64,000 bases of DNA from Bolinopsis microptera (taxonomy: Eukaryota; Ctenophora; Tentaculata; Lobata; Bolinopsidae): the NCBI RefSeq assembly GCF_026151205.1, contig NC_087080.1, positions 14,949,337-15,013,336 on the forward strand. Reading direction: 5' to 3'. Below the pieces are notes generated by a model. The model ran no database searches and was not told where the DNA came from. It worked only from the letters and a program-made list of their open reading frames with translations. Made by a program: the position numbers and the translations under genes. Positions 42,701-53,101 of the stretch are shown piece after piece; the first letter of the stretch is position 1, and the number at the start of each line of letters is the position of its first letter.

Positions 42701-45429
42701 TCCTGTAATGTATGTGTTAAATATTATGTTCACGATAATATCTCGTTTAATATTGTGCGTGTTTAAACGTGTTTCCAATGTCTTGTGTTATGTTGTAGTA
42801 TGTTGTTGGTGATAAGATTGTGATACAACAGGGAGGAGAGTTGAATATGCGAGTTGAATATTAAGATTGGATTGAAAATAAGGGAGAAAATAAAGCCAAC
42901 ATGACAGCAATCTGCTGAATAAAGAGAGATGTAAGTTGGGTAATGAGAAAGAGTTGGTTTTAGTGACTGGTCACATTGAACACTTTTATTGTTTATTTTT
43001 TGATTGATTTCTTGCTCCTCTTTTAAAATCGTGAATTAAAGAAAGCCAAGATCGCCTGGCGTTTTATTTACGCCTTTTAAGATCTCAAGACTTCGAAAAG
43101 TTGGTAAAAAGGGTCCTTTCTTGTCCGCTTAATGATGTGTTCTATAACTCTCACAAAATAATAGGAAAACCCGCTTGGACGCTCTATACGGAAACACAAT
43201 TAATCTGTTTTCTCTGTAATTAAGGAGTGGAGCACTAACGTTTTGTCCACCCTGACAAAGGGTGACCTCCAAAACAAAAGGAAAGAAAATGTATTTAAAC
43301 CAGACGCAGCTGGAAGCTCTACACTTTTTACGCTGGGAACCGACAGACTCAGCATCATATCTTCACCGAGCTCCAGAGATGAAACCACTCAAGTGTTGTT
43401 TGTTGCTGGGAATGATTTCTGGTATTGTCAGCCAGTCATTCTTTGCGTTCCGACAACCGAAGAGCAAGAATCCAGCTGTTGTATCCGTGGAACAGACCAA
43501 GCGAGCCAAAGAAGGAAAATTCAACAGGCTGGCATACGGACAAGGAGAGGAACCTATTCCAGCTAAACATCAGCCGGAGGAGATAAAGAGGGACTCAGAC
43601 TCTGAAGCCATACTCGACATAACAGACTTGCTGGACGACGTGCTGAAGGGATTTGCGGAGTCTCCAGAGACCTGGAACAAAGAGGAGCTGATGGGAGATC
43701 TCAGAGGACAGGTTAAGAGCAGAGGCACGAGGAACAAGGAGAGGTCTTACAATGTTTAGGGTGTGTGAGTGTGAGTCCAAAGTTTACATGGATCATGAAT
43801 GTGAACACATCAGTCGCAAAAAATGGTTGTGATTAGGCCGGAAGGTTTTAACGGTTGAAAATTTATCTGTAGCATATTATTCGTATGTGCACTCATCTGG
43901 TCGAAAGACTGGTCGAAAGCCGGGTCAAGTCCAAGCCTAGAAAACTGAATTAGTTTTAGATCACCACACGCAACCCGTCCTGAAACATGGTGCACGCCTA
44001 AACTCTATGCTTTATACTTGAAAAATAAACCCAATCCAGTTTTCAAGCCTTTGAGGCTTGAAGCCTCGGCTTAACTTTCATCCAGTCGTTCGACCGATGA
44101 GCACATATTATATTATCTGGGTAATCAAAGGTGATTTCAATTTTTTATGGACATGCTCTATATGTTGAGACCTTTCGTTTGCAATTGATGTGTACGCAAA
44201 CCTAGCATGATGGTTATTGGATAGGTGTGACAAAGAGACGAGAATGATTGGATTATATTGGATAGATGATAGCTATAACATTTGATTTCAATTGCAAGGG
44301 GCTTTGAGTTGTTAATTTTATTCTGATTATTCTAGACTGTCAAGTCATATTTCGACAAATCATTGGCAGCTGGAATACAAACTGCATTTCAAAATATAGT
44401 GTTTCATTTTTACTCCTCAATCTGACATCTGTGGTACCAAATGATCGGGTTCAACAAAATGGTCGGAAACCAAAACACTAGCTCAGCTACACGTGTAACT
44501 AATTAACTAAATGTGTATAAAATGTAACGCTAAACAGCGACCAACCTGAGCCCTTTCTTTGGCTGTATGTCTGAGAAGGTGAGGCGTTGATGGGAGAAAG
44601 AGAACAAGGTAGGGAACTGTTAGTTCTCGATTGCGTACGTGGGGCACGGGTAGGAGTTTTACTGACTTTCGGTACACGGAATGAACCAGGATTTTCTAGC
44701 GGCCTTTTCTGGGAATTAATGGTAATATTAAAAATGCAAATCCCTGTAGTGGAACTCTAGATAATAGTAAATATCTTACTGCTGATAAGATTTCATTTAG
44801 TGAATAACAACTTACTTATTTCAACGGTGTCTTCGCGACATTAGCAAACAGAAAATTGATTACACAGAAAATATTTTCCGAATAACTCGTATTATCACCG
44901 TACCTGTGACTGTGAGGTCCTGACGGGCGAAGATTCAGGAATGTAAGCGTCCAGGATATCATCAAACAGATCTCCGATATGGGTCGTTGCGTTCAGTTTA
45001 ATGCTCTTCCTTTCTTTCTTTACAGCAGGAGACTGGTTCATTTTCGTCATCTTGAACATCTCAAACTTGCTTATTCCTTCCATGTCCAAATCTAAATTAC
45101 TAGAAAGGTAGAGGTTGGAGATTTCTACAATTGATACAAATACAATAATATTGCACCCTCTTTCCGCTGCTTAAAAGAACTGGATGATGAAATTCAGGGG
45201 TTCAACTAAATTAGTCAAAAATAAGAACTAACTAAAAACTAGTCAATTTATCAAGCTATTACACTGACCAATTGTTGATGGAGAATGCCATCCACTCGTC
45301 TGCGAAATCTGACGGATTGATGGCTAAAGTGGAGCACATCCCTGTCAACTTTGTCATGACGTCATCTTCCGGCGTTTCTAGTCCAAAATTCTCTAATTCA
45401 TTTTTTATTTGATCTCCAAGTTTCGACAT
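36793..45429 (-). CDS. POLA2: DNA polymerase alpha subunit B (complete, 10 exons)
   Basis: This is the regulatory B subunit of the DNA polymerase alpha-primase complex, which starts leading and lagging strands in the nucleus. Exons, 5' to 3': 45269-45429, 44904-45099, 44546-44708, 42572-42702, 42002-42149, 40434-40577, 39959-40110, 38160-38321, 37538-37720, 36793-37113. Phases join to 586 residues (human about 598). Landmarks: N-terminal domain MSKLGDQIKNELENFGLE, linker SLSPINASPSQTYSQRKGSG, the VVGRVCCDSTGK/VVLEG OB-fold region, the phosphoesterase-like domain with VTIFGACGPYSSQDSLSYEP, DVLILLGPFVDVKH, VIVPSQRDA and LTSTD-equivalent AMTSTDVLFHL, then ILLIPSDLRYFVKNV and NPGKLAKG. The B-subunit phosphoesterase domain is catalytically inactive in the family. 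Unusual: intron 5 holds four extra copies of the exon 5 end with its splice donor, and intron 3 holds an antisense gene. Donor GTGTTT of exon 9 is weak but required by alignment. Confidence 0.96.
37373..37470 (+). mobile_element. SINE-like dispersed repeat, second copy
   Basis: GTGCCCCTCGGGGATGAAT through ACATTGGCTGGTACTACGG to CCAGTCCCCC, then (CAAT)n. It matches the repeat at 5328-5433 over its body but has a different tail. It lies in the last POLA2 intron, opposite to the gene. Confidence 0.55.
38880..38915. repeat. 12-bp repeat with three E-boxes
   Basis: Three copies of CACGTGCACAA/CAACACGTGCAC lie in POLA2 intron 7. A GTGGTAATGTT/GTGGTACTG repeat lies nearby at 39085-39140. The rest of the intron (38322-39958) shows nothing else. 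Confidence 0.7.
40673..40771. repeat. 9-bp microsatellite-like array
   Basis: Eleven copies of CAGTTACTA lie in POLA2 intron 5. It produces open Asn-Cys-Ser, Thr-Val-Thr and Leu-rich frames that are not genes. Confidence 0.95.
41450..42035. repeat. Roughly 94-120-bp repeats carrying the POLA2 exon 5 end and splice donor
   Basis: A unit made of ACTATATTACACT runs plus a conserved roughly 33-bp block (AACCAGTTGAATCACAGCAG, then ACCCTGCCCACCACTC) occurs with the block at 41549, 41669, 41763, 41880 and 42000. The last block is the real 3' end of POLA2 exon 5 with its GTTAGT donor (minus strand); the other four are copies in the intron. Confidence 0.93.
42150..42571. other. POLA2 intron 4
   Basis: A 422-bp intron with no repeat or nested gene recognised. 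It begins on the minus strand with GTAATA after exon 4 and ends CTCCCTCAG before exon 5. Confidence 0.8.
43379..43759 (+). CDS. Putative secreted protein, nested antisense in POLA2 intron 3
   Basis: I do not recognise a family. From the ATG at 43379 a 126-residue single-exon frame begins MKPLKCCLLLGMISGIVSQS, a good signal peptide. The mature part is acidic/basic mixed and cysteine-free, with dibasic TKR and IKR sites and a predicted amphipathic segment ILDITDLLDDVLKGFAES. It ends at TAG 43757-43759, and AATAAA follows at 44024. The frame stays open upstream to 43262, with another ATG at 43289 that would add 30 residues and bury the signal peptide, so 43379 is preferred. It lies wholly within a POLA2 intron on the other strand. 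The composition fits a peptide precursor, but function is unknown. A missing 5' exon is possible. Confidence 0.55.
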   Translation: MKPLKCCLLLGMISGIVSQSFFAFRQPKSKNPAVVSVEQTKRAKEGKFNRLAYGQGEEPIPAKHQPEEIKRDSDSEAILDITDLLDDVLKGFAESPETWNKEELMGDLRGQVKSRGTRNKERSYNV

Positions 45430-45723
45430 CCTGATTACAAAAACGAAATCATTGGTTAGTAATGCTGTATGAAATTGTTAACATTATGAGCCCTTTTAAA
45501 TGCCATAAAAATTGCACTGACATCATGAAATGAATATAAGATTTAAGTATATTGCGTTTTGTGAATAAAACAGGCTTTGAAAACAAAATAATTCGTAGTA
45601 CTTCTTGATTAAGAAAACCAAACAACCTAACGTAGAATTAATAGAAATTAAAATTAAAATTGTACGGTGAAATAAAAAGTAATAAGTTAACTAAAAACAT
45701 TGTCCAAATAATCCCCCTGTTAC

Positions 45724-47145
45724 TCAGAAAGGCTTGAGGGTTATGATTTCATCCCCGTGTTTTGACAAAAGATGTTGACTAAGTTCCCTTTTGTTGAGTG
45801 TGGTAGTTTCACAAAATGAGCATACAAGATTTAACGTTTTGGTCGGCAAAACAAAGTAGTTTTTCGGTTGGATTATATCATCTTCTTCTTTTGGTTTGGA
45901 TTCTTTTGGTTTGGATTCTTCTGGTTGTGATTCTTCTGGCTGTGATTCTTCTGGTTTTAATTCTTCTGGTTTGGGTTCTTCTGGCTCAGGTTCTGCCGGT
46001 GATTTTGGCTTCTCTGGTTTTGACTTACTACTTTTGCTTTCTTCTGGTGATGGTTTAACAACTTCTTCTACTTTTGAATTTTGCCTGGACCTTTTATTAG
46101 AATTAGAAGCTCTACCTTGACTAATATTTGAACCCCGTCTTCTCTTAGAAATAGGCTTGGTGTACCCAACATCGGTTTTCTCTACATCCGTATGCTTTGT
46201 TTCCATATGTCGATGATAATTGTGGACAGTGGCAAATGACTGATAACAAATACCACAGGCGTGCGGTCGGATTAGAAAATGTTTCCGGATGTGCTCTTTA
46301 AGACCGGCTTCATCCGAAGTGACATACTTGCAAGTCTGACAATTCCGTAGCTCAGCTTCAGTGAGATTGTGAGTGTTCTGGTAGTGTTCCACCGCAGTGC
46401 TCCTCTTCTTGTACTTCATACTGCAGATATAGCAGGTGTATGTTGCGTTAGTTCTGTCGTGGAATTTCATGTGGTTACGGTAAACATCAGGGTTAGCAGC
46501 TGGGAAGCCACAGAATTCACAGTAAGACGGTGTTCCTTCCTGTGCAGATTCAGGTACGTTGAGAGTAGAATCAGGCGAGTGATTCTTATCATCCTTCGGC
46601 TCGATAACTTCCTCTGTTTCTAGATTTGAATCTGCTTGACTTGCACTTGAACGAAGAACTAGTCCTACTGTTTCGAATAAATTTCTCGTTTGATGGCCGT
46701 CAGGTTGTTTACCCTCAGTCACTTCCATTTTTATTTGCGTTTCTTTGAATTCTTCCTTTATAGATATAATCTGCTTGATGTCTTCGGCTGGGCTATCAGT
46801 AATATCTAATTCTTTTGGCTCGCTATTTTCAGTTATATCTTTGTTTTCATCGTTCTTAGCCATTACGGTATTAATCATAATGTCTGAAGGTTGAGCGGCC
46901 GAGGCCTCACAATCGTTTACTATATCAGTTGAGTCCTTGATATCCTCATTGGCTTTTTTGTCGACATCATTGCATTTGACGGCTTCCTCATCTTCAATTA
47001 GATTTTCCAACAGTTTACTACACTCATCCTCTTTGACATTGGCATCTGTTGTTTCTTTGTTATTCTGAGGACTCAAACTGTTGGTTGCAGTATTGTTGTC
47101 ACAGGTCTTCACAGTTTCAGTCTTATCTTCTTGATTATCAGACAT
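45724..47145 (-). CDS. C2H2 zinc-finger protein (single exon)
   Basis: A 473-residue intronless frame; the ATG at 47145 follows an in-frame TAG. The acidic N-terminal 200 residues contain two consensus SUMOylation sites (IKEE about 129, IKME about 138). Five C2H2 fingers follow: about 208-229 (YCEFCGF...HMKFH), 236-259, 268-289, 295-318 and, after a long linker, 441-463 near the C-terminus. Basic clusters SKRRRGS and NKRSRQNSK are likely nuclear signals. The linker (about 365-420) is a Pro-Glu-Glu-Ser/Lys-Pro-Lys repeat encoded by degenerate 15-bp units. It is probably a nuclear DNA- or RNA-binding regulator; I recognise no specific orthologue. It is 295 bp upstream of the POLA2 start codon, in the same direction. 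Confidence 0.88.
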   Translation of the reverse strand: MSDNQEDKTETVKTCDNNTATNSLSPQNNKETTDANVKEDECSKLLENLIEDEEAVKCNDVDKKANEDIKDSTDIVNDCEASAAQPSDIMINTVMAKNDENKDITENSEPKELDITDSPAEDIKQIISIKEEFKETQIKMEVTEGKQPDGHQTRNLFETVGLVLRSSASQADSNLETEEVIEPKDDKNHSPDSTLNVPESAQEGTPSYCEFCGFPAANPDVYRNHMKFHDRTNATYTCYICSMKYKKRSTAVEHYQNTHNLTEAELRNCQTCKYVTSDEAGLKEHIRKHFLIRPHACGICYQSFATVHNYHRHMETKHTDVEKTDVGYTKPISKRRRGSNISQGRASNSNKRSRQNSKVEEVVKPSPEESKSSKSKPEKPKSPAEPEPEEPKPEELKPEESQPEESQPEESKPKESKPKEEDDIIQPKNYFVLPTKTLNLVCSFCETTTLNKRELSQHLLSKHGDEIITLKPF

Positions 47146-47642
47146 TAGCTAAGGGTACACTTGATTCAATAGAGGCTTTTCTAGCGGCCAAGAACTAAAG
47201 TTTATTAAACAGGGTGAAAGTTTCAAATATCTAAACTCAACCTTCAAAATTGTATTTAAGCAATGGATAGTCGATATTGAGCAAAATGAATTATCTTGAG
47301 ATGACAATCAGAATGTGATGAGTATGATACGGGCGAGTAACAACATTTTGGAGAATGTTTTGTCATTCGATCATGGTCATATTTAGAAGAAGCAACTTTT
47401 CTGATTCAAATAAAAGACGTTTAATAATTTATTCAAATAATGCCAAAAAAATCTGATCTGGAAAAAAAAATCAATCATCCTCAAACAATATATAAATCAA
47501 CTCAACAATTTACTATTTAGCACTCCAACCAATAATAAATCAATAAATGTTTAGATATTATAAAATGTATTATAACTCTGACAGAAAAAAAATCTTTAAA
47601 CTCACTGCTATATAAACGGATATTTAATATTGATTAATTAAA

Positions 47643-49064
47643 TCAATGATTTAACGACCAATCGTAATCCTGCCAAACTATTTTGAACTGTTTAGTATCA
47701 ATAAGTTCCTGTAATACTCTACCCTCATCAGTATTATTTACAAAACCGCAAACCCACTTCAACATGTCGGCATCTGATTTACCAAAGTCGGCCTTGTACC
47801 ACTTCAATATCGGTGACAAAGAAACTTGGTGAGTGTCACTGTTCACTGAAAAGCCCCCCGAAGAAAGGAAACTCTTTGTAGCTTTGTTCAGTTGATTATC
47901 TAGCTTGTCAGGGGAGTAGAATCGTATCGGAGGGCATCCTTTACTAGCACAGTTCAACGCAAAATGTACCCTGGGTTCAGGACTTTCCAGAGCCACTGAC
48001 AATCGTGGGTCTCCAACAGGAAATGGTTTGCTTAAATCTGCCATTCCTTTGCGATTTGCACGTAACACTCCATTTTCAATCTCATTTAGTGAGTAGTTGT
48101 GCCCGGCTATAACATAACTAACGTTTTTAAAGAACTTGTATCTTACATAATGGTTTGAAGGGGCACCTCTACTGACAATACCGTGAACCACCAATGCGTT
48201 ATAAATGTTGATGAACATGGCAATCAGTGCCTGTTTAGAAATCCCTGCAAGACTCACCCGCTGCAGAGACTGGGCAGTCATCACGTACTTAGCAAACTCA
48301 ACATCTGTTTTTATCCCCTCGTAGTCCACTTTGTATCCTTCTTCTGAAATGTGCCGCCCTGACAGTGACGTCATTATCCTCCGGAGATTCTCACTGATTT
48401 GAACTGCTGACTGATCACCGCAGCTTTGTGTGATCCCAGCATTCAGGGCCGACGGGAAATCAGCACCAACAACCTTAAAAAGCTGAGAACTGTCTGCAAA
48501 CGGGTGCTGTGGATCAGTTACATGGACTACAAGTCCCTCTTTTACCATGTCACCTGCTGTGTTTAGAGCGTCCTGATAGGACAACATCTCTTGGCTTGTC
48601 AGCCAAGCAATAAGGTCCTTACCATGGAATGAGCAGTGGTAAACAGTAAACATCTTTCTGTGAGACGAAAGAACGCCCTGGTCGGCCAATTTTACTAGCA
48701 AACTCTCCAGTTTTATTCTGTTCCAACCAACAATTTCACCATCACAATTAGGGCTGTGTTCTGCTGGTTTGGGGGCAGTGTCTGGGACGGGTGTATTCTT
48801 CACTTGATCAATGATTGAGTCCAGCTGACCACTGGTTTCTAAGTCGATCAAATCATAATAACCACCGATGTGATGATCGTTGAAAAATATCTGAGGGACT
48901 GTGTCTCTATCAGTTAAATTCTCCATCTCAATACGACGGTCAGGGTGATTGACCAGGTCCACTTCAACATAGGGCAGCAGTAGGGACTCCAGCTTTGTTT
49001 TTATATTCATACATTCTTTACAGCCAGACTCCGAGTAGATTAGTATCTGACCTTTTAGCTCCAT
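47643..49064 (-). CDS. Glutaredoxin-DEP-DUF547 fusion protein
   Basis: A 473-residue frame starting at the ATG at 49064 (MELKGQILIYSESGCKEC). Residues 5-90 form a glutaredoxin-like domain: CKEC at 15-18 in place of CPYC, TVPQIF at 55-60 with the cis-Pro, and HIGGYYDL. About 115-200 is a DEP domain (FHGKDLIAWL, QLFKVV), usually a membrane or GPCR-signalling adaptor. About 245-400 is DUF547, with FINIYNALVVHGIV and the hallmark HFALNCASKGCPPIRFYSP. The frame is open 45 nt further upstream from a GTG, but TATTTTCAG just before CGACATGGAG looks like an acceptor, so a 5' UTR intron is likely. AATAAA on the minus strand lies about 215 nt past the stop. The role is unknown; the domains suggest redox-linked signalling. 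It is intronless in the coding region and 498 bp from the zinc-finger start. Confidence 0.88.
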   Translation of the reverse strand: MELKGQILIYSESGCKECMNIKTKLESLLLPYVEVDLVNHPDRRIEMENLTDRDTVPQIFFNDHHIGGYYDLIDLETSGQLDSIIDQVKNTPVPDTAPKPAEHSPNCDGEIVGWNRIKLESLLVKLADQGVLSSHRKMFTVYHCSFHGKDLIAWLTSQEMLSYQDALNTAGDMVKEGLVVHVTDPQHPFADSSQLFKVVGADFPSALNAGITQSCGDQSAVQISENLRRIMTSLSGRHISEEGYKVDYEGIKTDVEFAKYVMTAQSLQRVSLAGISKQALIAMFINIYNALVVHGIVSRGAPSNHYVRYKFFKNVSYVIAGHNYSLNEIENGVLRANRKGMADLSKPFPVGDPRLSVALESPEPRVHFALNCASKGCPPIRFYSPDKLDNQLNKATKSFLSSGGFSVNSDTHQVSLSPILKWYKADFGKSDADMLKWVCGFVNNTDEGRVLQELIDTKQFKIVWQDYDWSLNH

Positions 49065-49109
49065 GTCGCTGAAAATATGTGAAGTAATCAACTTATTTAG
49101 ATATTCCAC

Positions 49110-52100
49110 CTTGGATATTTAATCAACGGTATTTTTATCTCGAGAATTTGTAAACTTGTAATGCAGTAGAACCCTGAGATATCGTCCATGTATAGTAGTG
49201 AGAACTGAGATATAATATACAGTGTACAATATTATTCAGGGAATTATCATTTTGGGTTCGATAGAACGACACTTGAACCTTAAATCAGTTTATGCAATTT
49301 GGATGAGACAGAATAATGTTGGATATCGAAACACCAGGCTTGTTATCAGGATTCTACTGATTTAATAAACTGACAAAGTTCATCTTCATGTCATGTGGAA
49401 CTGTCGTGGATATTTTCAATTTCAACAGACAACCGAGCCATATTTGGGATGGTTTGAAGTGTTTGCTTCCTTCACAATTTCTTAGATGTTAAATTTGGAA
49501 AAAGAGAAAACAAAATAAGACACGCATCATTCTTTTTTACAACAAAATGTCAGTATTCTGTATTATATGAATAACAACTCTATAGATTAGATAACTGTAT
49601 TATATCTGATGCAAAAAATATGCAATCTATTTCACCTGTATTAGGCTTTAATGAATTTCGCACATTTAGGAAAATCCCAGACATGTCCAAAAATTGGTAT
49701 ATTGACTCAAAATCATAAGAGTTAAGCTAAAAAATCAGTTCGAAACTTAAATTTGGTCAGCATAAGTAACTATTGCATCGCCAAATATTTACAGTCACGG
49801 GTTTTGTTAATTAAAACGTTGCAATCAGAACTGAAAAATAATCAGTACACTAATTATCCCACGGGTCCCGGGAAAATAATTGAGACTGTGCATCCACATT
49901 CTATGTTTGATATCTAATTACCATATTACTAGTGAAGGGTGGGCAATGACTGTCTTATGTTTTGTTAATCGATAGTTTGCATGAACAATGTGAACACTAA
50001 TTTCGAGCACACGGTTTGTGTTTGAAATTTAATTAAAGACAAATTTTATTGAACAGAATTATAAAATTTTGCAACACGGTTTGTGTTTAGACTTTAATTA
50101 AAGACAAATTTTATGTCTCAACAATTTTAAAGAGCAGATGTAAATTCTCAGCCCTTCATAGTCGTAACAACTGACCCGTACGCGTAGGCCGTATCATCAT
50201 CGCTTCCGAAACAAAATTAGTTTCATCAACACCCCGAACAAAATATAAGGAAAATTTACCTTCATCTGAGTCAATTCCGAATGCATGATAGTAGCATAAT
50301 ATGATAAACCATCGATCTACATTTAACGAATTATGCTAAACCATAAGAGTTGTCAATACACGAACCCTATCCAGTACTCAGCTTCAGTCACATCAAAATA
50401 TCCACTCAAGAGAAAACCAAATTTCTCATCGAACATCCATGGGTCAGTTGATAATATATGTGGAGTATATCATATCATAACTAATCGAAAACACGTTGAG
50501 ATCCGCTCAAGTGTTAGTTTATCCAACTTTCTTCTCTGACCCAACACATCAAATAACGGCAGATTTGTTTTATTTTGAAATTTAAGATTTAACATTCTCT
50601 ACATGAAGTTAATAACAGTATAATATAGAATAACCCAAGGTTAACGTAAGGAAATTAAAGATTGATCGATCCACTTTCTGGGCGATGATATAATTATTGC
50701 ATTATAGCAAACTTGACTGAATTGTGTCCGTTAAAATCTATGAAACTTAACAAAATAATTTTCCCGACAGGCTTTAAATTCAAACTGAATCCATTTAACG
50801 GAAAATTGAACAAGTTTCGCAAGAGTTGTTACGATAGATCGTATAAATGTTTCTGTATCAGGTACACATACACGTCACATAATATCAGAATGACAGCTTA
50901 ACATTTTAATACGTTTTTATAACTTGAGTTTATAAACTGCAACATTCTTTCGATTTCAGAACAGATTTTGAAGATACAACTTAAAGCAATATCACTCGTA
51001 AAGTAGAGGAACCGACCAGGGATCCGGTTCAGCAATCAGCGAGAGCTTATTTTCTTGTTAAATAGTCCTGCTCGGTATTTTGCCCGACAGTACGGCCACC
51101 GGGTTGCTCTCTCCAGTTCGTCTGGTAAGTATGTTAATGCTGAAGGCAATCCAGTCGGTTCCTAATTACTAATTACTAATTAGTAATTAGTCGGTTCCTA
51201 ATCACTACTTGAAACGCCAATACAACAATCGTTAGAGAATTTAATTTAATTCGACCCTAAACCGGTTCTATTTGTCAACACAGCTAATGCTATAGCTAGC
51301 GATGACAAAATTGACATATAACATGAACAATAAAAAGCCTTGTTCATCTTAGAACGTTAACGTTATGCAGTTTGATATATTTGTGTCCTATGATCAGATT
51401 GCAATTATCCAATTGTATTTTGAAACCAACTAAGTTCACATTGATGTATTGTACACAGTGACTACATAATCAGAATATAGACTACCTTATTGCATTAAAT
51501 AGGAAAACTTTAATAGATGAAAAAGATTTAAAGATCAGAGAGATTTGATATAATATAATAAAAGGTTTTTCAGTTCGAAGACCCGCGATTTCAATTTAAA
51601 TTGAATTCTGTAAGTCATTTTCATAGTTTTTTTCCCGTCCCAGCAATTGTTTGACGGTAAAAAAAACATTGATAACAATATACTGCATATAAGTTAACCT
51701 CAACACAGAGATATTAGTAGGCATAAAATGGTGAAAACTGAAAATTAAATAACTAGCAAACATCAATAAATTTAGTTTGGATTGGTTCGTTCAATATCGT
51801 TGTATCATTGGAAACGCCAAGATTTCCCCTTTGCTTTGAAGCTAAAGGAAAATCTTGCAAGATAAACATGCGTGCTATTAACGTAATCTTTACTATCAGT
51901 AACAAAAAATATTAAATTTTATTTAAAACCGCAAACACCAATCTTAAAATTGTGACCGTAACTTTGTGACCTGACGATTGGCTAAGAAAGAAGGCAGTCA
52001 ATAAAACTTATTCATCATACAAAAGGAGAGCTTTCCATGATCTTTTATTGCTGACAAAACTTGAATTATATGTGTGACAGAAAGTGTTAAAATCATCCAG

Positions 52101-53101
52101 TCGGTCATCAATCGAATATTTGGTGTTTTAGGTTATTATTTGTAAGCCCAATTCAAAGCAATATAATATCATAATCGGTTTTATTAATATATAATACGCG
52201 AGATTCTTACAATCATTATTATCCTTCCATAGAAGTGTCAATGGCATATTGGTCATTAGATCAACTTATTAACTTAATGGCTAGGCAACTTTACCCAGAT
52301 TTATTATAGAACATACTATTACATCTTATTTTTAGCCTCGAAACTCATGAACATGGTTCATGGTTTTAAAACAGGTGAAACACAGGGTAAAACCACCTTA
52401 GCTAGCCACAAAAACACTCCTTCCTAACACATTCTTACCGCAACTCGGCTACTAAAGCCCTAACAGTCGCATTACTCGCAAAAAAACAGGTATATAACAT
52501 ATTAATATTAACATTTAACACGATACTTTCCAGTTCAGTATGATTACATAATATGTTTTTGTTGCTGGTTATATAATAATATTATGTAAGTTACGTAGAT
52601 TAGTTACGTGAGGTATAAATTCAACTAATAAAACATCATAATAGGAAACTTAAAACGGTCTACATAAAACTTCACCACTACAGCTGCTATGATCATTAAG
52701 GCATACAAATATATCAATATTACGGTCTTCGATCTTCATTTGATTGCCACGAATATCCTGGCCATTGTGTGTGCTCTACACTTTTGACTGGGTACTCCTG
52801 CATATAACCAGTCTTTCTTTGTTGGCATGTTTTCACGGTAATGGCAGATTGTGCCCATAGACATTTAGTTTAATGGATTCTGAACTTTTCGATTAATTTG
52901 ACCTTTCAAGGCATGCAAAATTATCTCTTAATCCGAGCAACCAGCAACCATGCACCAGTTAGTGTTTATGCTGCCTTATGGCTCGCCTGTTCATGTTCCA
53001 AGAACACAGATCTTGCATTCAATAATTCCGAAGATCTGTTCTCACAGCCTCGGAAAGAGATGATATATCATGTCTATGAGCACGATATCTGCCATGAGAT
53101 T
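49110..53101. other. Intergenic stretch
   Basis: No supportable gene. A tandem duplication with 65-bp period begins at 50010 (CACGGTTTGTGTTT...AATTAAAGACAAATTTTAT). A small AT-rich palindrome lies at about 51166-51192. Minus-strand AATAAA candidates at about 52040, 52180 and 52302 could end the NOVA-like transcript. Confidence 0.5.

Noticed and set aside
45816-46120. Plus-strand Leu-rich and Ser/Gly-rich frames
   Set aside because: Antisense shadows of the Pro-Glu-Glu-Ser repeat region of the zinc-finger gene.
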